A DNA stretch of 64,000 bases from NCBI GenBank assembly GCA_018670825.1, contig JABHIW010000066.1:46611-110610 (forward strand), in the 5' to 3' direction. The notes below the pieces were generated by a model. The model saw only the letters and a program-made list of their open reading frames with translations, was not told the origin of the DNA and did not search any database. Positions 52,901 through 62,951 of the stretch are shown piece by piece. The stretch's first letter is position 1, and the number at the start of each line of letters is the position of its first letter. The stretch is from Candidatus Scalindua sp. (GTDB taxonomy: Bacteria > Planctomycetota > Brocadiia > Brocadiales > Scalinduaceae). A program made the translations under genes and the position numbers.

Positions 52901-53328
52901 AGAGCCATGATCATGATATTTACATCTCCGAAATCATCTATGACTACTGGCTTGATGTCCGGTTCAGGCATGGGAACACGCTTGACTCGTGAACGCACTT
53001 TATCCCACATTTGCTCCACTGCTGCACCAGGGGTAGGCCTGTCCAGTTCTACGTATACTGCAGACCTTCCCATGGAAGTTTCTGAGCGTACCCATCGGAT
53101 ACCATCAAGTGTGTTAACCTCTTCCTCAATAGGTGCGGTAATCAATTCTTCTATTTTTTCAGCGGAAGTACCCGGCCAGTTTGTCAGGACCTGACAGGTA
53201 CGTACCGTATACTCAGGATCTTCACGCCTCGGCATGGTGAGGTAGCTCAATGTGCCCCACAACATCAGCAAGGCTACGAGAGCGATTATGATGGCTTTAT
53301 ACTTTAGTGAGAATGCTGATAGACTCAT
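49966..53328 (-). CDS. RND efflux transporter permease (AcrB/CzcA superfamily)
   Basis: RREDPEYTVRTCQVLTNWPGTSAEKIEELITAPIEE..., 12-TM pattern, PLALAGGPLWEGMAWLMIFGLMVATILTLIVVPSLY. Confidence 0.93.
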   Translation of the reverse strand: MSLSAFSLKYKAIIIALVALLMLWGTLSYLTMPRREDPEYTVRTCQVLTNWPGTSAEKIEELITAPIEEEVNTLDGIRWVRSETSMGRSAVYVELDRPTPGAAVEQMWDKVRSRVKRVPMPEPDIKPVVIDDFGDVNIMIMALYQVPLPGEGIIKSENRYTHRELDIFSERLKDEVKLLTGVAKVVRTGVQEEALYIETDLGTWTQLSLTTSQLEELVSRRNVVAPGGTIDTDVGRFTVKPSGDIDATRELNSIIVGTIGEEEARAPVYLDDLDLKVVRAYQDPPQVITRYGDPHTSETCIIVAFAMKKGANIVDVCAEAKKVVHKLSIEQKVLPPDIAVSYVTDQSETVTRKISDFIANVVGAVVIVVLVVYLMVGLRSAVVMGANIPLVIIGSLAIITVFGVQMEQISLAAMIIALGMLVDNAVQICDQTRRLQSEGMSNFDAALKGANQLSFPILIATGTTIAAFYPMLIGLQGSTYEYIYSLPVTLTVTLAFSYILAMTFCVLLAYWFIRPPKDPNQSMSPVIQLAQWLKRKIGKGHNKVANEHVNDKKKSWFSDLYPNIARICIKARFVVLAVSFGLLFIVMMLPVGSEFFPQDMRDQFAVEVWLPEGSNIQQTDDVTKKVEEIIRKLSSYTDKEGNSGQRLSCMTSVVGKGCDRWYLGRNPESARPNYAEIIVKTTSGLVTSDYVKEVRRVSREGYPNLGIGPVTGARIIPRELVMGPSVDAPIGIRIFGPRLGIGFADLTVMREQADRLNVLLRKQPGTWDNYDTWGSSAYLLHIDVDEDKANLAGVTNLGLAQTLNAYFSGHYITTFREGDHLVPVYLRLPHKQRGSINELRSAYVEGKYGKVPLDSIAEIQPRWKPARIDRRFLQRVIEVRARVEPGYRANDIVMGLLESDEFEQWKTNLPPGYWWEAGGELFESKQAKSELSLSLGISLLMIVLLLIIQYNGFAKPVIILTTLPLALIGSFLGLYVTGNALGFMPQLGLLALFGIVVNTAIIFIEFADILIKEKIEDCDGSGPIMGMSIQEFRECLVQAGQVRLLPIAMTTLTTIGGLLPLALAGGPLWEGMAWLMIFGLMVATILTLIVVPSLYAIFVENFKIKPVRMAVQKTLPDPIK

Positions 53329-54866
53329 GGCTTCAGCTCCGTAATTTTGATTACACGAATGGGTTCATCATGCTGAAGGAAGTGTATATGATCTGTTATC
53401 ACCCGAGACCCTGTGGTCACCAGGTTGGCATCGCCAGGATCAAGAGCTTCAACTCTATATAATTCACCTACATTGCTCAAAATCTTAACTTTGATCTTCT
53501 TCGCCTTACCATCAACTGCCACAAATATTTCACCTGTTTTGTCATTAACCGGTTTGATGGAATTCATCGGAAGATAAAGGCCGGGTTCCGGGGCAGTTTC
53601 TCCCAGTAAGACCCTTACAAGCTGACCAGGACGCATACGCCACTGACTTCTCGCTACCAGGACTTGCTCTCCATCTTTCAAATCAGCAGGAACATCCATG
53701 GCAATCAGAGTTCCGGGAGTAAGTTCGCCTATATTTTCAAGTTCACGCATGAGGTATAGACCCTGAAGGTTCATGCGATACTCTCCGGGAATGACGGCAA
53801 ATTTACGAAGAGTGATGAGGGGTTTATCCGGATCAATATCATCCCCATACCTGTGGTCAGGATCTCCCCAAACATAATAATTACCACCATCACTATGTAG
53901 GGACCTGTTTTCCTCCACAAAGAACGGGCTATCCGCAACGCCCATTTTTAACTGCTGCAGATGTATGTAATCGGTAATACGAGGGTATATAAGGAGTGGA
54001 TCTCCCGGTGGAAGATTTCCAATATGCTGCCTGTTACGCGTTATAATGGAAACCCGAAACGTTCTGGTTTCCGGGTCTGCAACGGTAGATTTTTCATACA
54101 CACTCCCAATTATGGGATTGTCATCTCCCGGAAGAAAGAGGCGTATATTATCACGAATCTTCAGGCCTTCGGCTGTTTTTGCCGAAACAGAAATATCGAC
54201 CTTGATAGGGTCCATCATGACGAGATGTAAAACGGCATTACCTTTTTGTGCATATCCTCCAGCTTCTATATAAACTTCGGATACCTCACCCGGAAAAGGA
54301 GCATGGAGGGTGCATCTATCAAGATCGTAATCCGCCTGCTCAAACTGTGCCTCGCTGGAATCACGGTCTGCAGTAGCACGAATAAAATCCACCTCGGAGA
54401 TCGCCTTCTTATCCCATGCCTGTTTTTTCCTCACATATTCTGCCTCTGCACGTTCCTGCTCTGCCCGGGCAGCCTTCAATCTTATCTGGTTATGACGTTT
54501 ATCAATGCGCGCCATAACATCACCGGGGATATGTACTATACTGTCCTCCTCCCAGCGTCCTTCAAGGTTAGTACCCATTTCCACAATCCATTCGACCCTT
54601 CCACTGACCTCAAATGAAATATCCTGTTCCTTCCATGACATTACCGAACCGGTAAGCAGTAATGGTTTGACTGGATTAATCTCGCTCAATTCTATAGCAT
54701 TAACAGGTCGTGGATTCGGTACGGTGACAATTGCATCCTTTTTTCCGCAACCTGCAAGTATGAAAATACCTGCCAGGATCAGGGGAACAAAAGTGGTTTT
54801 TATGAGAGTTCTTGAAAGATTTTGATTCGGATAGAAAAATATATAAAACTTAATTATGTTGTTCAT
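53325..54866 (-). CDS. RND efflux periplasmic adaptor (membrane fusion) lipoprotein
   Basis: Lipobox ILAGC; GRVEWIVEMGTNLEG...ARIDKRHNQIRLKAARAEQERAEAEY; 4-nt overlap with RND gene. Confidence 0.88.
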   Translation of the reverse strand: MNNIIKFYIFFYPNQNLSRTLIKTTFVPLILAGIFILAGCGKKDAIVTVPNPRPVNAIELSEINPVKPLLLTGSVMSWKEQDISFEVSGRVEWIVEMGTNLEGRWEEDSIVHIPGDVMARIDKRHNQIRLKAARAEQERAEAEYVRKKQAWDKKAISEVDFIRATADRDSSEAQFEQADYDLDRCTLHAPFPGEVSEVYIEAGGYAQKGNAVLHLVMMDPIKVDISVSAKTAEGLKIRDNIRLFLPGDDNPIIGSVYEKSTVADPETRTFRVSIITRNRQHIGNLPPGDPLLIYPRITDYIHLQQLKMGVADSPFFVEENRSLHSDGGNYYVWGDPDHRYGDDIDPDKPLITLRKFAVIPGEYRMNLQGLYLMRELENIGELTPGTLIAMDVPADLKDGEQVLVARSQWRMRPGQLVRVLLGETAPEPGLYLPMNSIKPVNDKTGEIFVAVDGKAKKIKVKILSNVGELYRVEALDPGDANLVTTGSRVITDHIHFLQHDEPIRVIKITELKP

Positions 54867-54914
54867 ATCACCTCTGCTTTTAAAGAATGAATGTTATTTG
54901 TCATGCTGTTGAGA

Positions 54915-56405
54915 CTATTCATGTATCTTAACTCCAGGGTTCCACCCACCGCCTAATGACCGGTATACACTGATAAGATTCTGAATTACCTTCCCTTCGC
55001 TTTCTGCGAATTGATCTTCCTGTTCAAACTGAAAACGTTCCATTTCCTGGACGTTCTGAAAGTCTGTCAGACCGGAAATATATAGTGTCCTAACAAGATC
55101 AGTCGACTTTCTTGCAGCTTTGACTGAACGTTCCAACGCATTCCGACGAACTTCTTCCTGAATATATGAAATCATTGCATTTTCAACATCTTCAAGGGCG
55201 TCGAGTACCGTTTGTTCGTAACGGACCAATGCCTGCTCAGTACGGGCGTCCTCAGCCCTGATTTGATTCCTTACTCTACCACCATCAAAAATATTCCAAC
55301 GAAACGAAGGACCAAAACTGTGCATTCTGCTCTTACTATAGGATAAAACATCGCTAAAATCATTTGCCCCAATTTCAAATGTACCAAATAATGAAAAAGT
55401 CGGATACAGGTCTGCTTTAGCTACACCAATCCGGGCTGTTTGGGCGGCAAGTTCACGTTCAGCCTGGCGGATATCGGGACGTTGTCTCAGAAGTTCTACC
55501 GGTAAGCCTACCGTAATCGACTCAGACGGGTTTGGGATGGATGCCGGTTTTACTAATTCATCATGAAGAGCACTCGGGTGTTCACCAAGCAGTACGCCAA
55601 GACGGTTGATCGTCTGGACCAGTAGCATTTCTAGGGTAGGGAGTGTAGATTCTGTTCTTGCAAGATTTAATTCTGCCTGTTGGACGTCTAGATCAGGAGC
55701 TAACCCTGCATCGAAACGGTCCTTTGTCAGTTGTAGTGATTTACGCTGTGTTTCGATGTTGCCCCTTACGTATTTAATACGATCCTGGAGAGCGCGCGCT
55801 TCAACGTAATTAGTGGAAACATCAGAATACAGCATAACGAGTACATCACGGTAATCTTCCATCGAAGCCTCCAGGCTGGCATCAGCGGATTCAATGGACC
55901 TGTCAATTCTCCCCCAAAAGTCAATCTCCCATGAGCCTTCACCTCCAAATTTGAAGAAATCGTCAGTTCTTGATTTCTGTGTGGTGGGAGGGAGTAGTGT
56001 GTGAGGAGAACGTATTCTCCTTGCGTCACCGGTAGCGTTTAGATCCGGAAATCGTTCGCCGGCCTTAATCCCTCTATTAGCACGAGCTTCTTTAATTCTG
56101 GCGAAGGCCTCTTTTAGTTGAAGATTACCTCGATCTGCTCTTTCAATTAATCTGTTTAACACAGGATCGTTGAACACCATCCACCAAGTCTGCAGATCGG
56201 CCTTCCCATCTGCAAGCCCCTTTGTTATCTCTTGATGCCAGACATCCTGCATATCCAGCCTGGGTTCTGCATAGTCAGGCCCTAGTTTTGGGCCTATGCC
56301 AAAACAACCCTGTAATATGATTAAGACCAATACAGAGAAAGGAATCAATTTCAGCACACAATATTTTTGAAAGTTTCCCATGGATTGTTTCCTGATATTC
56401 GTCAT
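54915..56405 (-). CDS. Outer-membrane efflux lipoprotein (NodT/TolC family)
   Basis: GPDYAEPRLDM, NLQLKEAFARIKEARANRGIKAGERFPDLNATG, LPVELLRQRPDIRQAERELAAQTARIGVAKADLYPTFSLFG. Confidence 0.92.
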   Translation of the reverse strand: MTNIRKQSMGNFQKYCVLKLIPFSVLVLIILQGCFGIGPKLGPDYAEPRLDMQDVWHQEITKGLADGKADLQTWWMVFNDPVLNRLIERADRGNLQLKEAFARIKEARANRGIKAGERFPDLNATGDARRIRSPHTLLPPTTQKSRTDDFFKFGGEGSWEIDFWGRIDRSIESADASLEASMEDYRDVLVMLYSDVSTNYVEARALQDRIKYVRGNIETQRKSLQLTKDRFDAGLAPDLDVQQAELNLARTESTLPTLEMLLVQTINRLGVLLGEHPSALHDELVKPASIPNPSESITVGLPVELLRQRPDIRQAERELAAQTARIGVAKADLYPTFSLFGTFEIGANDFSDVLSYSKSRMHSFGPSFRWNIFDGGRVRNQIRAEDARTEQALVRYEQTVLDALEDVENAMISYIQEEVRRNALERSVKAARKSTDLVRTLYISGLTDFQNVQEMERFQFEQEDQFAESEGKVIQNLISVYRSLGGGWNPGVKIHE

Positions 56406-56631
56406 CCTGCATTCAACAAAATGGTAATTTACCTATTATTAAACGAAAAAAACAGGTGCATTAGTAAACTTATATCCTGATCGTATCACAAATACAGAAT
56501 ATTTAATATTACAAATTTAACCTTTTACGTGATAGAAATCATATAGAAAAGGGCCAGGTATTCAAATGGCAATTAGGAAAAGAATATTAGAAGAAATAAC
56601 AGGATTGGTGTTTGAAAACTAAAGATTCAAT

Positions 56632-56811
56632 CTATAAAACCGAACCGGCATGCTGAACATTGTATTCTCTGCTGAGTAAATGTGCAAGTTCCTGTCTGGC
56701 TTGACCAATTGTCAGAGAGAGTGAATCAGTTAGCAACTTTCTTTGTCGCGCAATGCTTCCATTAATCCACTCCCAGCCCTTAACACTATTATAGAAGCAA
56801 GTATGGAACAT
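56632..56811 (-). CDS. Possible short ORF (59 aa), absent from the supplied track
   Basis: MFHTCFYNSVKGWEWINGSIARQRKLLTDSLSLTIGQARQELAHLLSREYNVQHAGSVL*; no family recognised. Confidence 0.3.
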   Translation of the reverse strand: MFHTCFYNSVKGWEWINGSIARQRKLLTDSLSLTIGQARQELAHLLSREYNVQHAGSVL

Positions 56812-57216
56812 TTAGTGTGATGACTATGTCGGTACTTTTAATTAAGGGATCAAGACAACATTACATAAATAGATACTTTACCGCTTAGGTAGCTATTAAG
56901 GATACACTTGGTACAGATATTCAAGAGACACCTTCTCTTGTATATCTGTATTTTTCGGCTATTTAAATAGTATGAGTAATTTGTCGTAAACCCTTATTTT
57001 TGGCTTGATTTTATATTGTTTTAGACGTACTCTGCACCACTACATAATTCATCAATTGGTATTTGGATAATCTAATGTTAATACAAGATTTTGTTACATT
57101 TGTTTGATACCTCACATTTAAGCGTCAATAAAACGGCATTATTTGATATCTGTACTGACAAAAGTGGTACTACCATGTGCCGCAAATTCATAATTGCTAA
57201 TTAATTAATAAATATT

Positions 57217-59910
57217 ATGAAATTACAAACAAAGCTATTACTAATCATAGTCTTTGCCTTTCTGCTGACATTCTCCCTTCTTGAATATTTTAGTTATCGC
57301 ATCATTAAAAATGACATGATAGATGTTATGCGATATGAAGCCAGGCACATTCGAGGTGTACTTATGGCAACCCGTCGAGTCTATCATCGCCAATTTCTTA
57401 CAAGTGGCATACCCTTGACGGATAAAACACTTGGCTTTTTACCAGCTCATTCATTGAGTCTTATCTCGAAAGATTTCAGAAATTGGACAGATGATGAATT
57501 GTACTTCAATAATGTTTCTGATCTTCCTCGTAACCAAAGAAATACTGCAGACTTGATAGAGAAAGAGGCTATAAGTTATTTTCGAGAAAACCCCACAGAA
57601 AAAGAACGATTTGTTCCCTTCAAATCAGCAGAAGGTAAAGCATTTTACCATTTCTCCGCTCCAATATGGGTGGAAGAATATTGTTTGAAATGCCATGGTA
57701 AAAAGGAAGATGCACCTGAAACCATTCGTAATAGTTATGATACCTCTTTCGATTATGAAGCCGGTGATTTACGGGGCGTTATGAGTATCAAACTACCTGC
57801 TACTCAACTGGGAAAACTTGTACAGGCTAACTTTCTGCAGAATTTGTGGGTACATTTGGCAAGTTTTACCAGTATTTTTTTTCTCATTACCTTTCTGCTG
57901 CATCGTTATGTAAATATTCCGTTAGCAAAAATTACAAAAGGATTGTCATTAGTTGGAGAAGGAAGAACTTATCAACAAATAGAGGGGTTATCAGGAGAGA
58001 TGGCCATAGTTGGAAACACCTTCAACCAGATGTCAGTACGTTTGATAGAAAGAGAGGGTTTGCTTAAAGAGAGCGAAGGAAGATTACGGGCTATAATAGA
58101 TAATACTACAGCTGTTATCTATCTGAAGGATATTAACGGAAAATATATCTTAATTAATCGTCAGTACGAAATGCTTTTTAACATAAGCAAAAAGGACATC
58201 ATTGGTAAAACAGACAGCGATATTTTTCCTAAAGATAAGGCTGATGAGCTTTTAATGAACGATAGACAAGTACTTGATGCCAATGGCCCATTAACTTTTG
58301 AAGAGACAGTACATCACGATAGCAAGTTGCAGACTTATATTAGCTTAAAGTTTCCACTTCTAGACACGGAGAATGTTGCGTACGGGGTATGCAGCATTTC
58401 AACTAACATAACCAAGCGCATAAAAGCAGAAGAGCAGTTACGCAAGTTATCACAAGCTGTCGAATACAGTTCTGCTGCGGTTGTAATAACGGACACCAAA
58501 GGCAACATAGAGTATGCAAATCCAAAGTTTACTCAGCTTACAGGTTATAGCCTTAAAGAAACTATTGGGAAAAATCCACGTATAGTAAAATCAGGTATAA
58601 TACCCCCAGAAGTATACAAAGAGTTGTGGGAGACTATTAAATCCGGTAATGAATGGAACGGAAACCTCTGCAACAGGAAAAAGAATGGAGAACTCTACTG
58701 GGAATCAGCGTCTATTTCACCTGTCAAAGACGATAAAGGTACTATAACGAGTTTCATTGCTATTAAGAATGACATTACCAAACAAAAGATGTTTGAGGAA
58801 AAGATTACAAGTCTTGCTCACATACTTGAAGAGTCATTGAATGAAATTTACGTATTTGATGCCAAAACCCTTCGATTTATTCAGGTCAACAAAGGTGCAC
58901 GGCTGAACCTGGGTTATTCTATGGAAGAGCTCAGTAATCTTACTCCTCTGGATATCAAACCGGAGTTTACGGCTGAGTCATTTTCAAAAATAGTTGAACC
59001 TCTCAGGGTTGTAGAAAAACAAAAGATAGAGTTTAAGACAGTCCATTGCAGAAAGGATGGTTCTTTGTACGATGTAGAGGTCCATCTCCAGCTTTCAACT
59101 TTTCAATCAGTTCCTGTATTTGTAGCTATTATACTTGACGTTACCGAACGAAAAAAAGTTGAAGACAAGTTGGAGCAATATAGACATAATCTTGAATCTC
59201 TTGTTGAAGAAAGGACGAAAGAATTGACAGCTTCCCAGGAGAAACTGAGAGACACGGAGCGTCTGACACTACTGGGCAAGGTATCAGGCAGTATAGCTCA
59301 TGAAATACGAAATCCTCTGGGAGTGATTGACAGTTCTATTTATTGTTTGAAGTTGATTCATGAGAATGTAGATAGTAAAACCTATGTGCACCTGAATAAA
59401 ATATCAAACCAGGTTAATAAATGTACTTCCATTATCAAAAGCTTACAAGATATGTCAAAGATGAAAGAGTCACAAAGAGCGAGAGTGGATATTGCCAAGG
59501 TTGTCGAAGATGGCATGACTTTAGCCAGTGCACCTCAGTCAGTCGAAGTCATTACTAAAGTACCTGAAGGAGAATTCTTTGTGAGTGTGGATGAGAAGCA
59601 GATTCAAATAGTATTCAGAAATCTCTTAACCAATGCAATACAGGCAATGGATAACAGAGGAACTATCTGGATAGATGTTTGTAATGAGAGTGAAAAGTGG
59701 GTCGTGGTTTCGTTTAAGGATTCTGGCCCGGGTATTACTTCTGAAAAGCTGGAAAGTATATTTGAACCGTTCATCGGGACAAAGACAAGTGGATTTGGTT
59801 TTGGACTGACTTTATGTAAAATGATTGTAGAGAGACATGGAGGTGTAATGGAGGCCCAATCAGGAGAGAGAAAAGGTGCGACATTTATAGTTAAACTTAC
59901 TACCTGCTGA
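57217..59910 (+). CDS. Sensor histidine kinase with haem-binding DUF3365/Tll0287-like sensor (DUF3365-HAMP-PAS-PAS-PAS-HisKA-HATPase)
   Basis: Periplasmic FSAPIWVEEYCLKCHGKKEDAP (CxxCH) between two TMs; SGSIAHEIRNPLGVIDSS; GFGFGLTLCK. Confidence 0.88.
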   Translation: MKLQTKLLLIIVFAFLLTFSLLEYFSYRIIKNDMIDVMRYEARHIRGVLMATRRVYHRQFLTSGIPLTDKTLGFLPAHSLSLISKDFRNWTDDELYFNNVSDLPRNQRNTADLIEKEAISYFRENPTEKERFVPFKSAEGKAFYHFSAPIWVEEYCLKCHGKKEDAPETIRNSYDTSFDYEAGDLRGVMSIKLPATQLGKLVQANFLQNLWVHLASFTSIFFLITFLLHRYVNIPLAKITKGLSLVGEGRTYQQIEGLSGEMAIVGNTFNQMSVRLIEREGLLKESEGRLRAIIDNTTAVIYLKDINGKYILINRQYEMLFNISKKDIIGKTDSDIFPKDKADELLMNDRQVLDANGPLTFEETVHHDSKLQTYISLKFPLLDTENVAYGVCSISTNITKRIKAEEQLRKLSQAVEYSSAAVVITDTKGNIEYANPKFTQLTGYSLKETIGKNPRIVKSGIIPPEVYKELWETIKSGNEWNGNLCNRKKNGELYWESASISPVKDDKGTITSFIAIKNDITKQKMFEEKITSLAHILEESLNEIYVFDAKTLRFIQVNKGARLNLGYSMEELSNLTPLDIKPEFTAESFSKIVEPLRVVEKQKIEFKTVHCRKDGSLYDVEVHLQLSTFQSVPVFVAIILDVTERKKVEDKLEQYRHNLESLVEERTKELTASQEKLRDTERLTLLGKVSGSIAHEIRNPLGVIDSSIYCLKLIHENVDSKTYVHLNKISNQVNKCTSIIKSLQDMSKMKESQRARVDIAKVVEDGMTLASAPQSVEVITKVPEGEFFVSVDEKQIQIVFRNLLTNAIQAMDNRGTIWIDVCNESEKWVVVSFKDSGPGITSEKLESIFEPFIGTKTSGFGFGLTLCKMIVERHGGVMEAQSGERKGATFIVKLTTC

Positions 59911-60058
59911 TACTGGATGCTAGGCATTAGAATCAAGCTCTCTTTTACTCCCGGATACCGGGAATTTAATATTTTTATGAAACACTGTTAATATATTGTT
60001 TTGGCTCCGCATTTTTTTTGGTTAGCTACTAGAAACATAATATGAGAGGAAAATAACC

Positions 60059-60793
60059 ATGGTAACAAAAAGAAAAGTTCTTGTCGTTGATGATAATATT
60101 GATTTTTGCGAAAATATTATAGAAATCCTTGAATCAAATGGCTACGAAGCGATAGGGGTCCACGATGGTTTCAAGGCGCTTGAAACTGTTGAAAATAACG
60201 GTATTGACCTGGTATTAATGGATGTCAGAATGCCCACGATGGATGGTGTTGAGACATTCAAGAAACTAAAGGTAATATCTCCGGAAATCCCCGTCATTAT
60301 GATAACGGCACACACGGAAAATGGTCGAATCAGGGAGGCATTACGGAACGGGGCGAGCGGTGCCTTCGAAAAACCATTAGACATTGAAAGGCTTAAGTGT
60401 AGTATGAAAAAAGCCATACCAAATGGTGCTAAAATTATGATAGTTGATGGCAATAAGAAATCAAGTGCAGGCATGATGGATCTTCTGAGTGAAAACAAAT
60501 ATCAGGGGATAGCGGTTTTTGATGGTAATGCAGCGATACAGAAGGCAAGGGAAATCAGTTTTGATATTATCATCATGGATATGAAACTGCCGGATATGAA
60601 TTTCCTGGAAGTGTATAACACCATATGTGATATTAGACCGAAAGCTATCGTAATCATTATTATGGAAAACAGGGAGAAAATGGGTGCTGTCGAACAATCC
60701 TTACAAGATAATGTATATGTCTGTTTAGAGAAACCATTGGATATGGACCATTTGTTACGGGTAATACAGGATGAACTGAAAGGCAGGAATTAG
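60059..60793 (+). CDS. Tandem-receiver response regulator (REC-REC), no output domain
   Basis: VLVVDDNIDF...LMDVRMP...ITAHT...EKP, then IMIVDGNK...IMDMKLPD...EKP. Confidence 0.85.
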   Translation: MVTKRKVLVVDDNIDFCENIIEILESNGYEAIGVHDGFKALETVENNGIDLVLMDVRMPTMDGVETFKKLKVISPEIPVIMITAHTENGRIREALRNGASGAFEKPLDIERLKCSMKKAIPNGAKIMIVDGNKKSSAGMMDLLSENKYQGIAVFDGNAAIQKAREISFDIIIMDMKLPDMNFLEVYNTICDIRPKAIVIIIMENREKMGAVEQSLQDNVYVCLEKPLDMDHLLRVIQDELKGRN

Positions 60794-60862
60794 CGGCGTA
60801 TTATAAGAGGCCAGAATAAGATGGATCTTATTTATTATGATACACAATAGGAGGTTAATAAG

Positions 60863-62755
60863 ATGAGTACACAACCGTGTATACTTGTAGTCGATGATGA
60901 CATTGAACTTTGTGGTAATATCTGTGAGATCATAGAGAAGGGTGGTTACAAAGTTGAGAGTGTTCATAATGGTAAAGAAGCGATTGCATTATCACAAAAA
61001 AACAAATATGACATAATCCTTGTTGATATTGAATTGCCGGATATTACAGGTAATAAGGTCGTAAGGGAGATATCAAAGACCTCCTCATCAACAGAATTTA
61101 TTTATATAACAGGCAATGCTACAGTTGACAGTGCGGTGGAGGCGGTCAAGAATAAGCAGGTAATATCATACGAGACTAAACCAATAGATATCGACCGTTT
61201 CCTGATATTGCTCGGGCAGATTACCAAGCGTAAGAAGACAGAGAAGGCATTGAAACAGAGCGAGCATCGATTCAAAAGGTACTTCGATCTGGGCCTGATT
61301 GGCATGGCGACAACTTCACTGGATAAAAACTGGATTGAGTTTAACGATACGCTTTGCAACATGTTCGGCTATTTGCGCGAAGATTTCGCTAAGCTGACCT
61401 GGACAGAGTTGACCCATCCTGAAGATCTGGAATTTGATATAGCACAGTTCAATCGAGTGCTTACCGGAGAGATAGAAGGCTATTCCATCGAGAAGCGTTT
61501 TATCCACAAGAATGGTAGCATTCTTTACGCGGTGATTTCGGCCAATGTGCTACGCAAAGCTGACGGCGCAGTGGATCACTTTATTGCACTGGTGCACGAC
61601 ATCACCAAACACAAGAAGATGGAAAAGGCGCTCATGCAGTCAGAAAAACTAAAGTCGATCGGTACAATAACTGCTGGAATATCCCATGAGTTTAACAACA
61701 TACTTGCAATCATCTCAGGTAATGTACAATTACTGAAGGAAGACTATGAAGATCATAGGGAATTAACAGAGGCACTTTGTACCATTAAGAGGGCGGTAGA
61801 TGATGGCGCACAAATATCCAGCCAGATGCTTAAATTTACCAAAACTGAGACTGATGCTGGAGGATTAGTATCATCTGATATCAGGGATTTGATAATGCAG
61901 TCTATTGATTTTACGCTACCAAGATGGAGGAATGAGGCGCAGGCAAATGGTATAGACTATCAGATAGACAAGGACGGCATGAAGAGCCTTTCAGCCATAA
62001 TGTGTAACCCCTCAGAATTGAGAGAGGTATTTATAAATATAATAGGCAACGCGCTTGATGCTATGCCTGAAGGTGGCCGCCTTTCGTTCAGCACATGGAG
62101 TGATGACGATACCGTTTTTGTAGGTGTCTCCGATACAGGAGAGGGCATGTCTGAGGAAGTGAAAAAATATATATTTGACCCATTCTTTACCACTAAATCT
62201 CCAGTAGGAACTGGATTGGGCATGAGTATGGCTTACGGTATCATAACCAGGCATAGAGGTAAAATAGAGGTGGATAGTGAGGTGGGAAATGGCACAACAT
62301 TTACTCTGCAATTTCCAGCTACCAATGAAAAAGAGAGTCTAATAGCGACTCCTGATACGGAACAAGAAATAAATGAAAAAAATCTACGCATCCTGGTGGT
62401 AGATGACGAAGAGAGTATACGGAACATACTCAATCAGTTCCTTTCGAGAGCTGGCCACAAGGTCAAGACAGTTGATAATGGTGCTGATGCTATAAAGATA
62501 ATAAAGGGTGAAGATTTTGATCTTGTATTGTGTGATCTTGTCATGTCAAATGTCTCTGGATATGATGTGGTAAAGGTTCTAAACGGGTTGAAAAAGAGGC
62601 CTAAGGTAGGAATAATCACTGGTTGGAATAAGGAGCTTGAACCGGTATCAGGTAATGAGTTAAAAGTAGACTTTTTTCTCAAGAAACCTTTTGAACACTC
62701 AGAGATGGCAAAACAGATAAAAATTGCATTTAGTATGGATGATAAGAAGCTATAA
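60863..62755 (+). CDS. REC-PAS-HisKA-HATPase-REC hybrid kinase
   Basis: N-terminal receiver; PAS; GISHEFNNILAI...; C-terminal receiver; RBS GGAGG upstream. Confidence 0.9.
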   Translation: MSTQPCILVVDDDIELCGNICEIIEKGGYKVESVHNGKEAIALSQKNKYDIILVDIELPDITGNKVVREISKTSSSTEFIYITGNATVDSAVEAVKNKQVISYETKPIDIDRFLILLGQITKRKKTEKALKQSEHRFKRYFDLGLIGMATTSLDKNWIEFNDTLCNMFGYLREDFAKLTWTELTHPEDLEFDIAQFNRVLTGEIEGYSIEKRFIHKNGSILYAVISANVLRKADGAVDHFIALVHDITKHKKMEKALMQSEKLKSIGTITAGISHEFNNILAIISGNVQLLKEDYEDHRELTEALCTIKRAVDDGAQISSQMLKFTKTETDAGGLVSSDIRDLIMQSIDFTLPRWRNEAQANGIDYQIDKDGMKSLSAIMCNPSELREVFINIIGNALDAMPEGGRLSFSTWSDDDTVFVGVSDTGEGMSEEVKKYIFDPFFTTKSPVGTGLGMSMAYGIITRHRGKIEVDSEVGNGTTFTLQFPATNEKESLIATPDTEQEINEKNLRILVVDDEESIRNILNQFLSRAGHKVKTVDNGADAIKIIKGEDFDLVLCDLVMSNVSGYDVVKVLNGLKKRPKVGIITGWNKELEPVSGNELKVDFFLKKPFEHSEMAKQIKIAFSMDDKKL

Positions 62756-62951
62756 TCACATTGCCATCGTAATTAGTGGAACTCTACAAAATCTTAACTG
62801 TCAAGTAAGCAAATCAAAACAGGGAGTAAATCATACTCCCCATTCTAGCCTTAAACCCAAGTAACCGATAACACTTGCAATTAAACCAAAAAACTCTACG
62901 TCTTCTTTACCATGATCTACAAGCGATTGCTCATGGATTTACCTGTTCTTT

